From DTYU01 sp040757355 (GTDB taxonomy: Bacteria; Bacillota; Desulfotomaculia; Desulfotomaculales; Ammonificaceae), in assembly GCA_040757355.1 (NCBI GenBank), contig JBFLWY010000005.1, positions 24,480 to 88,479 of the forward strand: DNA of 64,000 bases. The letters are read 5' to 3'. Position numbers and translations under genes: made by a program. Below the pieces are notes generated by a model. That model ran no database searches. It had not been told where the DNA came from and saw only the letters and a program-made list of their open reading frames with translations. Each line of letters starts with the position of its first letter. Position 1 is the stretch's first letter. Positions 29,181 through 37,262 of this stretch are shown one piece after another.

Positions 29181-30256
29181 ACCGTATTTTCCTTTACGCT
29201 AAAAGTGGTGGTGTACCCGCCGCTGCCGATGGTATGGGTCGCGCGTTCCACATAATACTTCCGGCTGAACTTTTTCCCTAGTCCGGTCAGTTCAATTATT
29301 GCTCCGGCCCTTATTTCCGGAATCCCGATGCACTCCGCATCCCCCTTGATCAAGCCCTCAGAGAGCCGGTTCAGGACGGCGCGGGCGAGGTTGTCCGCCT
29401 CCTGCCGGCTGAAGACAGGCCGGTCGAGCACGCGCTCCTCTACCGTGCCGTAAATGCCTTCCACCAACTCCCCGCCGCTTTCCCGCTGCTGCTCCCGCCC
29501 CTGCTCACCGCCCCTCCGTGCCCTGCCGATGATAGCCTCTCTTGTCCGGGGGTTCCAGCCCCTTACCGTAACCTCACTGACCTGCCCGGAGATATTCAGC
29601 TCCGGTGTAAAGCTCAGCAGCGAACGGCCGTATTCGAGCGTGACGGCCTTTTCTTTCTCGTTCTGCGGCCGCTGAAAATATAGCGTGCGTTCCCGCACGA
29701 CGAACTCATAAAAATTGCGTTCGGCAAGCATCGTGATGAACTCAAAATCCGTCTGCCGGCTCTGCACCACTACCGGGTTAACCGTCGCGGTCTCATCTAT
29801 CTTCGTTTTCAGCTTGTGTTTGGCCTCTCCCGCGATTGCAGATACCACCTGGCTGTCCTTCATTTCGCGAAAGGTCCGTTCCCGCCGGACCCTGGTGAAC
29901 TGGTGGGATAAATCGTACCCGCTCACTTCAAGTTCCGGGGTGCCGCCTGCCGGAAAACTCGGGCGCAGCGAAATTACTTCGCCGACCAGCAGGGTAGTCA
30001 ACCGGTCTACGTACCCGAACCTGATTTCCACTTCCTTTCCAGGGTCAAAAAGGCCGCTGTCGAGCCATTTAGCCCCCGGGTCGCTCAAGCTAAGGGAAAA
30101 TCTATCCGCACCGTCGAGCGTTTCTTCCACCGTCACGCTCGTAATCTCTATCAACTTCTCCTTAACGATATCTATACCGGCCACCAGGATTTCGAACCGC
30201 GGCGCGTAAAAGTTCTTGTATTTCTTCGCGAGGCCGGCAAAGTCCATCCCCTTCAC
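29177..30256 (-). CDS. eCIS baseplate hub protein (gp27 / phage late-control D-like)
   Basis: A 359-residue hub protein that joins tube and spike. The GTG start at 30256 overlaps the stop of the LysM gene (GTGA); an internal ATG three codons later is possible. Family-typical elements are APRFEILVAGIDIVKEKLIE, FDPGKEVEIRFGYVDRLTTL, VSGYDLSHQFTRVRRERTF and DFEFITMLAERNFYEFVVRE. A hydrophilic insertion (RRGGEQGREQQRESGGE) breaks the C-terminal half. The spike gene follows directly. Confidence 0.93.
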   Translation of the reverse strand: MKGMDFAGLAKKYKNFYAPRFEILVAGIDIVKEKLIEITSVTVEETLDGADRFSLSLSDPGAKWLDSGLFDPGKEVEIRFGYVDRLTTLLVGEVISLRPSFPAGGTPELEVSGYDLSHQFTRVRRERTFREMKDSQVVSAIAGEAKHKLKTKIDETATVNPVVVQSRQTDFEFITMLAERNFYEFVVRERTLYFQRPQNEKEKAVTLEYGRSLLSFTPELNISGQVSEVTVRGWNPRTREAIIGRARRGGEQGREQQRESGGELVEGIYGTVEERVLDRPVFSRQEADNLARAVLNRLSEGLIKGDAECIGIPEIRAGAIIELTGLGKKFSRKYYVERATHTIGSGGYTTTFSVKENTV

Positions 30257-30921
30257 CCCAAAGGAGGAATGACCAGTTCCCGCCCGGCTTCAACCAGGCG
30301 CGGGTTGTAAATGCCGTTGGCATCAGCGATGTTCCGCCATAAAGCAGGGTCGCCGTAAACCTTCGCGGCGATCAGCCAGAGGCTCTCACCCTGTTTTACA
30401 ACCCACCGTTTGATAATGTCCGCCGACTGCAGTGAAATCTCCTTGACCTGACTTTCGAAGTCCCGGTATTCCTTCAAGGAGACGTTCAGCGTCGCCCGCA
30501 CCGGGACGCCGTCCGGCAGGAACATCGTAAACCGCTTGCTCACCCGCTCGATGAGGCACTGGAAGACGTAGGAGCCCCAGATGAAAAGACAGACCGGCGG
30601 GGCGTGCAGGTCGGCGTCCACGTCCATCAGTCCCTTACGCCCCGAAGTAAGCCTGCTGTACATTGCACCCGCGTCCCAGCCGGTAATCCAATCGGTGTAT
30701 AGGCGCACGTCCTGGCCCGTTTCGTAGGTGTCAAAAAAGAGGTCCATAGATAGCGTGCGCGCGCCCCCCTTGACAAACTGAAAGATCGAGGAGGGGAGGC
30801 CCGGAACATTCACCTCGGTGAACTGGTTGCTCTTTTCCACCGTAAACTCCGAAGGGTTGAACAAAAACGGCACCACCGGTGCAGGCTCGTCCTTCCGGGT
30901 GAGATATGCCTTTACCAGCAT
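30253..30921 (-). CDS. eCIS LysM-domain tube-initiator protein (Afp7/gp53-like)
   Basis: A 222-residue protein. Residues 1-150 match the contractile-injection tube-protein N-terminal family: FLFNPSEFTVEKSNQFTEV, the GARTLSMDLFFDTYETGQDV stretch, and the PPVCLFIWGSYVFQCLIERV stretch. The C-terminal LysM is WVVKQGESLWLIAAKVYGDP through NGIYNPRLVEAGRELVIPP. LysM here probably holds the tube-baseplate interface rather than peptidoglycan, as in Afp7 and T4 gp53. The ribosome binding site is GAGAGGAGGGG. It overlaps the preceding gene by 10 bp. Confidence 0.93.
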   Translation of the reverse strand: MLVKAYLTRKDEPAPVVPFLFNPSEFTVEKSNQFTEVNVPGLPSSIFQFVKGGARTLSMDLFFDTYETGQDVRLYTDWITGWDAGAMYSRLTSGRKGLMDVDADLHAPPVCLFIWGSYVFQCLIERVSKRFTMFLPDGVPVRATLNVSLKEYRDFESQVKEISLQSADIIKRWVVKQGESLWLIAAKVYGDPALWRNIADANGIYNPRLVEAGRELVIPPLG

Positions 30922-32675
30922 GGTTTACCCCTCCTCTCCCGTTCGATTCTGATCCTTCTTTCGATCAGGCGGTAAATTTGGTCCGCGAGGCGGTTTAAGT
31001 CTGCTCCCGCGGGCAGTTGCACAGCAGGCTGCAGCAAACCGGGAAACGCTTCGTATCCTCCAACAGCCCCGCCTTCCACGGATTTCGGCTGCTCCCGGCG
31101 CCCGGTTACGGGTGCAACGGAGGGTGTTTGCTTTTTTGAAGATACTTCTGCCATGCGCAGTGTGTCCAGCCGCACCGGCGGGTAAGCAAGAACGCCCGGC
31201 TGCGTCGATAAATGCCGCAAAACCTGCAGGTTCTCAGCGGCGCCTGCCGGAACCCGGAAACTCAGCCGCAACCCCCGCCGCCCCGGCGGCGCTGATCGGG
31301 TATCCTCGTCAAACCCGAATCCGCCGGTGACCAGGCAGCCGTGCGTTCGCACCAACCTGTGGTCCGCTCCCGGCAATACAACACCCGCCAAAAAACCGCG
31401 ACCGAAGCGGTCTTTAAACCGCCGTGCCCCCCCTTCCGGCGACCGCCGGTCAAAGCCGTCCGTCCGCACTGCACCCGTCTCCTGCCGAACGTCCTCCCCC
31501 CACTCCTCCCGCCGCCCAAGCCGCAGCACGCCGGGCTGTAAGAGGCTCTTTCGCGAAAGTCCTTTCCCCGCCCGGCTAATTAGCGGCAAGCAGTACCCGG
31601 CGATGGCCGGCTGCCAACCGACAACAGGCAGCCTCCTCAGCACCCCGGAACCCTCCGGAAGCGGCACCGGCGCACCGGGACGGGAATCTTTTCCTCCCGT
31701 CTGCGTCAGCGCGGCAAACCCGGTAACCTGTAACTGGTCTGTTCTATGAAGCAAAAAGCCTTTTCCGTTTTTTAAAAAACTTTCGTCCCCTTCCGGCCAC
31801 TGCGGCAGAAGGCTCCGGCCCGCCGCTCCTGCACCCGATGAAGCAACAGGCACCGCCGGACCGGAGGCGCCAACCGAATGGGGGCTGTACTTCATCGGCT
31901 GCCGGGCACCAGCCTTCGAACCGACCGGCCCCGCTAATTCCGCCGCCCTGCCCCCCCTGACCATCGTACCGGAGGTTGAAGCATAAAGCTCAAAAGCCGG
32001 AATCGTTCTCAAGGTAAAACCAGCCAGCCGCGGACCCCTCCCGGGGCCGGATCCGGCCGCAACCGGGCGCCCGTACTGCCGGTCTCCCCCGGACTGGTAA
32101 ATACCTTGCCCGCAAAAGACGCTCCGCGCAGTTGCGCCTCTTTTCCCTCCCCCAAGCGCTGCGGATCTCCGGAACACATCCCGCGGCCCTGGCCGATCCG
32201 CCGCCTGTCCGGATGTAAACGCCCTGCCCGGCAGCCCCGCAGGGCAGGCTGTGCCCAGCATCTTAGAGGCCGGAAGCCGGCGGCCGGCGGTGAGGACTTT
32301 TGAAAAAGTTCGCCCGCAAAGCATGCCTGGACTAATCGCGCCCGCTTCTCTTCCCTGGATCGGAACATAGACCGCATGCCGTACAGATACCTTGCCCCCT
32401 GCCGCCCAAACTCCCGCCTTCTCATAAAACGATACCTTATCCCGCAGCAGCCAGCGCTCGTACAGAACCCTCCAGGGCGGGCCCTGCCCGCCGCTTCGGC
32501 GGTGCCGCCGCAGCAGATAATAAAGCGCCGGAAACCCGCGCCCGCTCCTGCCGAGCCTGTACTTGCGCAGAATCCGCCGGGCAAAGGCGACCGCCTCCGG
32601 ACGGCCCGCTGTCACCGCCGCCAGCCGTCTCCCGAAGACCGTCACCGTGCTCTGCCGGACCCTGCCGTCACGCAT
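30912..32675 (-). CDS. Uncharacterised Arg/Gly-rich eCIS protein
   Basis: A 587-residue protein between the effector candidate and the LysM gene. The N-terminal ~100 residues are Arg-rich (RRILRKYRLGRSGRGFPALY, YYLLRRHRRSGG). The middle is low-complexity Gly/Ala/Pro/Arg sequence with no recognisable fold. The C-terminal helix DLNRLADQIYRLIERRIRIE resembles the end of unnamed proteins in other eCIS operons, which is what convinces me that this frame is coding. It could be a scaffold, a chaperone, a second effector or a substitute length-determining protein; none is shown. It has no transmembrane segment and no coiled coil long enough for a classical tape measure. Confidence 0.6.
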   Translation of the reverse strand: MRDGRVRQSTVTVFGRRLAAVTAGRPEAVAFARRILRKYRLGRSGRGFPALYYLLRRHRRSGGQGPPWRVLYERWLLRDKVSFYEKAGVWAAGGKVSVRHAVYVPIQGREAGAISPGMLCGRTFSKVLTAGRRLPASKMLGTACPAGLPGRAFTSGQAADRPGPRDVFRRSAALGGGKRGATARSVFCGQGIYQSGGDRQYGRPVAAGSGPGRGPRLAGFTLRTIPAFELYASTSGTMVRGGRAAELAGPVGSKAGARQPMKYSPHSVGASGPAVPVASSGAGAAGRSLLPQWPEGDESFLKNGKGFLLHRTDQLQVTGFAALTQTGGKDSRPGAPVPLPEGSGVLRRLPVVGWQPAIAGYCLPLISRAGKGLSRKSLLQPGVLRLGRREEWGEDVRQETGAVRTDGFDRRSPEGGARRFKDRFGRGFLAGVVLPGADHRLVRTHGCLVTGGFGFDEDTRSAPPGRRGLRLSFRVPAGAAENLQVLRHLSTQPGVLAYPPVRLDTLRMAEVSSKKQTPSVAPVTGRREQPKSVEGGAVGGYEAFPGLLQPAVQLPAGADLNRLADQIYRLIERRIRIERERRGKPCW

Positions 32676-32680
32676 ACCCG

Positions 32681-33883
32681 CTACCTTCTCATATAGGGCG
32701 CCACGTGGTGCGGACCGAAGAGCATCCCGGGAACCGTCAAGCCCGGCGGCACCGGCACCCGCATCAAACGCGTCGCACTCCAGATGCTGTGAAACATCCG
32801 GATGTAATTCTTTGAGCCTCTTTCCATCTCGTCGTCCCGCGCCCTTTGCTCGGAGTTCACCTTGAAATCGTCGGGGTAGTAGCCGAGCAGCGCGTGCCAG
32901 ATCGCCGCCCCCCGGCCGTAGCGAGTGTTTGAGAATACCCTGTGGAGCTGCAACAAAACGTCCCGCGCCAAGCCCGTTGCACCGTCGCGGGCGCGGGATA
33001 AGTCGCTCAGCGGCGCGCCGGGCGGGAAGGAGTGCGAGTAACTGTCCTGGTAACGGTGCAAGGCCCTGCCGAAAGCAGCCGGATCAGCCTCGTCGATCGC
33101 CTCCTCAACAGCCGCCTGTGCCACCGGCCGCGAAGGAAAGTGACGCAAATCGTTATCACTGACGGGGAAGATAAACGCAGCGGGTGTGGTAAGGTGCGGA
33201 TGCGTCCAGCCCTCATCCACCCCTTGGTCTTCCCGGGCGATAGTTTCCGCCTCTCTGCTCCCGCGGCCGAAGACGTCCTCGGCCCACCGCTTGGTGTTTT
33301 CATAATGTACGTTCCTGCCGTACGCCTGCAAAGCCGGCGCATTCCGCTGCTGCACCACGTGCGCCAGTTCGTGTGCTAAAAGCCGCCTGCCGCCGGGCGT
33401 TTCCGGGCGATACCTGCCTGCGCCGAAGAAGATGTTCTTCCCGGCAGTCAACGCGTCCGCACCTATGCTCCTGCACACTCGGGCCGCAAAACTACCGGTA
33501 TGCACCCTCACCCGGCGGAAGTCGTATTGGAACCGCGGCTCGAGGAACCGCGTGGCAGCGCCGTCGAGCGGGTTGCCGCCGCGCCGCCCGGCAAAAACCT
33601 GCGCCAGCACCCGGCCGCGCACCCCGGCCGCGGACCCCGTCAGCGGCGTGACCTCCACTGCCGCCGGACGCGCGGCCGCTCCCTCTTCCTGTGACAGAAC
33701 CCTTTCCGCCACCCGGTCCGCTTCCCGCTCATACGTATCACCGGGATTTCCGATGTGCAGCTTACGAAGCCTGGAATTAGCGGGAAGCGCAGCAGGCATT
33801 CTCCGCGCGGCACGAGAAGCCGCATCCTCCCCCTGCCGCCGCTTCGCCGTACTCTTCCGCACTTTTAAAACCTTTTCCGGCAT
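32681..33883 (-). CDS. DUF4157 protein with C-terminal zinc-hydrolase-like domain; putative eCIS effector
   Basis: A 400-residue protein. Residues ~38-190 are a DUF4157 domain: LHIGNPGDTYEREADRVAER, FQYDFRRVRVHTGSFAA, ALTAGKNIFFGAGRY and the metalloprotease-like HELAHVVQQ. In other systems DUF4157 marks eCIS-linked cargo. Residues ~193-400 form a second domain with YENTKRWAEDVFGRG, AETIAREDQGVDEGWTHPH and ALHRYQDSYSHSF, whose H and D residues resemble zinc-dependent phospholipase C / DUF6765-type enzymes. I infer a hydrolytic toxin with an N-terminal packaging or self-processing module. No immunity gene is obvious. Confidence 0.8.
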   Translation of the reverse strand: MPEKVLKVRKSTAKRRQGEDAASRAARRMPAALPANSRLRKLHIGNPGDTYEREADRVAERVLSQEEGAAARPAAVEVTPLTGSAAGVRGRVLAQVFAGRRGGNPLDGAATRFLEPRFQYDFRRVRVHTGSFAARVCRSIGADALTAGKNIFFGAGRYRPETPGGRRLLAHELAHVVQQRNAPALQAYGRNVHYENTKRWAEDVFGRGSREAETIAREDQGVDEGWTHPHLTTPAAFIFPVSDNDLRHFPSRPVAQAAVEEAIDEADPAAFGRALHRYQDSYSHSFPPGAPLSDLSRARDGATGLARDVLLQLHRVFSNTRYGRGAAIWHALLGYYPDDFKVNSEQRARDDEMERGSKNYIRMFHSIWSATRLMRVPVPPGLTVPGMLFGPHHVAPYMRR

Positions 33884-33895
33884 CCCGTTCCACCC

Positions 33896-34330
33896 CTATC
33901 CCTTACTGATACCGCGGTGTACGAGTTCTACCGTCTCCACCGCCACCGTGCTGCTGTCTCCCCTAAACTCCGGCCCGGTCCACTTCGCGGGGTAGGCGTC
34001 CCGGAACGTCCAGCGCCACAGCTCGTTACCTGCTTCGTCGAGCATGATCACGCTGCCGCTTTTGCGGTTGATCCGCCCCGCGACCACCTCCTGGTGCCAG
34101 TTCCAGAGTGCGTCAGCGTCGGTAAGCCCGCGCTTTAACACGAGCACCGGGTACTTTGTGACCTTTGGCAGCTTATGTACGTAATCGTTTACCCCGCCTT
34201 CACGGTACTCCTCCGTCTCGGTCTCAACCTGCAGTCCCGAAACCTCGGTAAAACCGCCTACAATAAGGCCGGTTACCTCCACCTGAAACCGGAAGGCGGC
34301 GAACGGGTCCTTTCTCGCGCCGGCAGCCAT
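33896..34330 (-). CDS. eCIS inner tube protein 2
   Basis: A 144-residue Hcp-like tube subunit of the T4 gp19 / Afp5 group. It opens RKDPFAAFRFQVEVTGLIVG and contains FTEVSGLQVETETEEYREGG, KLPKVTKYPVLVLKRGLTDA, LWNWHQEVV and the C-terminal VAVETVELVHRG strand. It is similar throughout to the tube gene at 34905-35348, so the two arose by duplication. One probably stacks as the tube and the other caps it near the baseplate. Confidence 0.95.
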   Translation of the reverse strand: MAAGARKDPFAAFRFQVEVTGLIVGGFTEVSGLQVETETEEYREGGVNDYVHKLPKVTKYPVLVLKRGLTDADALWNWHQEVVAGRINRKSGSVIMLDEAGNELWRWTFRDAYPAKWTGPEFRGDSSTVAVETVELVHRGISKG

Positions 34331-34341
34331 ATTCTTTACCC

Positions 34342-34527
34342 CTAATCGACCTCAAAAATGTTCCTTTTCTGGTCACCGCTGATCTTTTTGTTGATACGAG
34401 ATATCTCCTCGCACCAGCGGCGCCTTTCCCGGTGCTCTAAGTTCACAATCTGTTCGTACGGCCAGTGAAAGTAATAAGCGATAAAGGCTACCTCCTCGTA
34501 AAGCCGGTCGAGGGGGTAGCCCGCTAT
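34342..34527 (-). CDS. DUF6760-like small eCIS protein in the -1 frame of the chaperone gene
   Basis: Sixty-one residues in the order GYPLDRLYEEVAFIAYYFHW, then EQIVNLEHRERRRWCEEISR; this matches a small conserved eCIS-associated family (DUF6760 as I recall it). The frame has no ATG, GTG or TTG between the preceding in-frame stop and the conserved start. The first plausible codon is ATA at 34527, overlapping the TAG of the upstream gene. Alternatively it is made by a -1 frameshift on the five-G run at 34533-34529, fusing it to the chaperone, as phage tail chaperones G/GT are fused. Both routes are hypotheses; the protein homology is what I see. Confidence 0.7.
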   Translation of the reverse strand: MAGYPLDRLYEEVAFIAYYFHWPYEQIVNLEHRERRRWCEEISRINKKISGDQKRNIFEVD

Positions 34528-34886
34528 TCCCCCAAGGGTTCCGGCTCCACCTCGAACCGGTGCTCACATTTCGGGCAGACAACCTTAATCAGGCTGCTGC
34601 CGTTACTGTTGATGCGGTTGTAGAGTTCCTGTAAATAAGCCAGGTCCGCCGTGAAGAGGTCTTCCACCACCTTCGTGGTTACAGCAGGCAGACTCCCCAG
34701 CTTGGTAATGACCCGGGAAAACAGGATTACCACATGGTAGGCCGGATTCTGCTGCACCCGCGGGTCCTTCAGCGGCAGAATCTCATCCGCCGCTGTCGCG
34801 AGGCGCATCACGCCGTTTTTATGCAGGTTTCCCTCCGCATCAACGTAGCCCTTAGGCAACATAAACTCAAATTCGGTTTGCAGCAT
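34524..34886 (-). CDS. eCIS tail-assembly chaperone-like protein
   Basis: A 120-residue protein of the phage tail assembly type found between tube genes in eCIS operons. It opens MLQTEFEFMLPKGYVDAEGN, continues LHKNGVMRLATAADEILPL, has a helical middle (VVILFSRVITKLGSLPAVTT, DLFTADLAYLQELYNRIN) and ends with a CPKC half zinc knuckle (VVCPKCEHRFEVEPEPLGE). In phages such proteins coat the tape measure before tube polymerisation. The end of this gene carries the five-G run that may allow a -1 shift into the next frame. Confidence 0.8.
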   Translation of the reverse strand: MLQTEFEFMLPKGYVDAEGNLHKNGVMRLATAADEILPLKDPRVQQNPAYHVVILFSRVITKLGSLPAVTTKVVEDLFTADLAYLQELYNRINSNGSSLIKVVCPKCEHRFEVEPEPLGE

Positions 34887-34904
34887 TGTAAAAACACCCC
34901 TATA

Positions 34905-35348
34905 TTACTTGACCCTGACAACCCCTTCATGAACGATTTCCAGGGTTTCGACCGCTACATCGCTCCCCTTGGCGCTGAAATCGGGCGGGTCATACTTGCT
35001 CGGCCAGGCCTGGGAGACTTCCCAGCGCGCCTTGTCGTTGCCTGCTTCATCAATGCAGATGATGGCGATGTTTTTCCTGTTCCCTTCCGCTCCCTTGTCG
35101 ATAACCTGTTTGCGCCAGTTGTATAAGTCCATGGAGTCGGTGATGCCCCACTTCAAGGTTATATTCCCGTACTTGGTGAGCCCCGAGAGCTTGCGCACCG
35201 TAGTCGCTTCGTTCCCCTCGCGGTACTCGATCACGTCCGTGGTGGCGTCGAACCCGCTGCAGTCGCTGAACCCCGCCTGCGTGATGCCGTCTATCTCCAC
35301 CCGGAAGCGAAAATTACGGTATGGGTCCTTCCTTCCGCCCGTAGCCAT
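34905..35348 (-). CDS. eCIS inner tube protein 1
   Basis: A 147-residue tube subunit (Afp1-like). Key stretches are RKDPYRNFRFRVEIDGITQA, FSDCSGFDATTDVIEYREGN, KLSGLTKYGNITLKWGITDS and VAVETLEIVHEGVV. It follows the sheath gene and precedes the chaperone. The order sheath-tube-chaperone is the normal one in contractile tails. The 195-bp gap on its 5' side carries no gene but contains CCAACTTCTCACGTCTCAC, similar to arms of the AATTCGC palindromes. Confidence 0.95.
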   Translation of the reverse strand: MATGGRKDPYRNFRFRVEIDGITQAGFSDCSGFDATTDVIEYREGNEATTVRKLSGLTKYGNITLKWGITDSMDLYNWRKQVIDKGAEGNRKNIAIICIDEAGNDKARWEVSQAWPSKYDPPDFSAKGSDVAVETLEIVHEGVVRVK

Positions 35349-35543
35349 CTGCCTTTACCCCCTGTTCATTTTTCGATGGGCTGCAAAACTTCGTCTGCCG
35401 TGTTTAATTCCAACTTCTCACGTCTCACTTCTCATACACTCGTTATTTGCAGCCTACGGGTTTCTTGCCCGGGCTTAACATCCAGGCACAAGTAAACCTG
35501 CTTCTACTGAATCCGGCTTTTCCAAAGTTCTCATGGTTGACTG

Positions 35544-37016
35544 CTACTCGTTGACCTCAGAACCGCCCTGCCACTGCGCGATGCGGAAGATAACAAACTC
35601 GGCCGGTTTTACAGGGGCCACCCCGATGATGCAAATCAGCCGGCCGTTGTCGATATCGTCCTGGGTCATAGTGGTCCGGTCGCATTTCACAAAAAAGGCC
35701 TCCTCAGGGGTCGTGCCCATCAGTGCCCCGTCCTTCCACACCCGTGTCAGGAACTCGGTGATGCTCTGCCTTACCCGTGCCCACAGCTTCTCGTCGTTGG
35801 GCTCGAAAACCACCCACTGCGTCCCCTCGTCGATCGACTCCTCGAGGAACAAAAAGAGCCGCCGCACGTTTACGTATTTCCAAAGCGGATCGCTCGACAG
35901 GGTGCGCGCGCCCCAAACCCGGATGCCCCGGCCCGGGAAAGCCCGGATGCAGTTCACGCCCCGCAGGTTGAGGATATCCTGTTCGCCCTTGGTAATGGCA
36001 AACTCGAGGTCCACCGCACCCCGCACCACCTCGTTCGCCGGCGCTTTGTGCACCCCGCGCTCGGTGTCGCTCCGGGCGTAAATCCCGGCCACATGGCCAC
36101 CGGGAGGGACCAGCTTGTAGGACTTTGACAGAGGGTCGTACACCTTCAGCCACGGATAGTAGAAAGCCGCATACTTGGTGTCGTAAGAACTGCGTGGATT
36201 CAGCGCGCTGATGTTGCTCTGTCCCTGCTCGGCGTCTATGATCGCAAAGCGGTCCTTAAGGTTTTCACAATGGGTAACCAGCGCGCTGACCAGGCCGGCT
36301 ATTGTCGCCGCATTAGGTGCGTAAACTATGGAGATCTCGTCTATCTCTTTGAAAGCGGTCAGCCCCTTGCGCTGACCGGGGGTATCGATATCGGTCCGGG
36401 TAAAATCAGCTAGATCAAGCGGCGTGGTGCCGTCGTCGCCGCCGGCGAGGTTAGTGAAGTCCGCCGGCCCGTCCGGGGTCTCCCCGGAGTCACCCGCCGC
36501 TTTGGAGACGACCACAAAGTTTGAAACGCCGTTTACCCTCTTCTCGAAATAGTCGCTTGAAGTGCTGTTTACGGAAAGATTATCGAAAAGCTCCTCAGTC
36601 GCGCCGTACTTCACGGTGAGCCTAAAGCCGCTCAGCGTACCGGTTGCCACCTTAACCTGCACGTTGTTACCCCAGGCCCCTTCACCGACGGCGGTCACCG
36701 TCAGGGCGTTATCTGCTCCCCTGGTGAGTTTTTCGCCGGCTGCATTCGCTTCCTGGTCAACCACCCGGGCAATGTAGCAGCGCTGCCCGCCGTTCGCAAA
36801 AAAACCTTCCACCGCGTGGGGCAAGTACTTCCCGTTGCTGAGGTATCCCCCGTAAACCCGCTGGAACTGCAACCAACTGGTGATCAATCGCAGCGTGGTA
36901 GGTCCTCTCTCGGTCTCCCCCAAAAACCCCGCCGTGCTGGTGCTGACCCCTTCAATGGGCTTGCTCCCTATCTCGATCTCCTCAACGTAAACACCAGGTG
37001 ACAAGTACTCAGGCAC
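35544..37016 (-). CDS. eCIS contractile sheath protein
   Basis: A 490-residue sheath subunit. I use GTG at 37016 because AAGGAGGAAAG lies upstream; a longer frame from 37094 runs through an intergenic repeat. The N-terminus PEYLSPGVYVEEIEIGSKPI is the classical sheath start. The C-terminal domain includes RGVNCIRAFPGRGIRVWGAR, WKYVNVRRLFLFLEESIDEG and the end EFVIFRIAQWQGGSEV. There is one sheath gene here, against three in Afp/PVC. The central variable domain is short, suggesting little surface decoration. Confidence 0.97.
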   Translation of the reverse strand: MPEYLSPGVYVEEIEIGSKPIEGVSTSTAGFLGETERGPTTLRLITSWLQFQRVYGGYLSNGKYLPHAVEGFFANGGQRCYIARVVDQEANAAGEKLTRGADNALTVTAVGEGAWGNNVQVKVATGTLSGFRLTVKYGATEELFDNLSVNSTSSDYFEKRVNGVSNFVVVSKAAGDSGETPDGPADFTNLAGGDDGTTPLDLADFTRTDIDTPGQRKGLTAFKEIDEISIVYAPNAATIAGLVSALVTHCENLKDRFAIIDAEQGQSNISALNPRSSYDTKYAAFYYPWLKVYDPLSKSYKLVPPGGHVAGIYARSDTERGVHKAPANEVVRGAVDLEFAITKGEQDILNLRGVNCIRAFPGRGIRVWGARTLSSDPLWKYVNVRRLFLFLEESIDEGTQWVVFEPNDEKLWARVRQSITEFLTRVWKDGALMGTTPEEAFFVKCDRTTMTQDDIDNGRLICIIGVAPVKPAEFVIFRIAQWQGGSEVNE

Positions 37017-37262
37017 ATTCTTTCCTCCTTCCCCGAAATACGTTCTACGTTCTGCGTTCGGCGTTCTGGGAGCAGCGCCGAAAAATCCAATCAACTCAAA
37101 GTAGCAGGTCGGGCTCGGCCTACCATTTCCTTACCGCGGGGCGGGCTGTGCCTACCAATTCGGACGTCGGATGTCAGATGCCGGGACTGTCAGAAAATCG
37201 CTGCGGTGCTTCTCCTCCTACGTAGAAGTAGTGGGCTGCGGCCCAACGTTTGGGTTCTCCCG

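Noticed and set aside
32009..32584. 191-codon minus-strand frame
   Set aside because: Overlaps the 587-residue frame, whose C-terminus resembles other eCIS proteins; GC-rich DNA keeps several frames open here.
35544..37094. Sheath start at 37094
   Set aside because: The first 26 codons lie in low-complexity spacer; the GTG at 37016 has a strong ribosome binding site and gives the conserved N-terminus.
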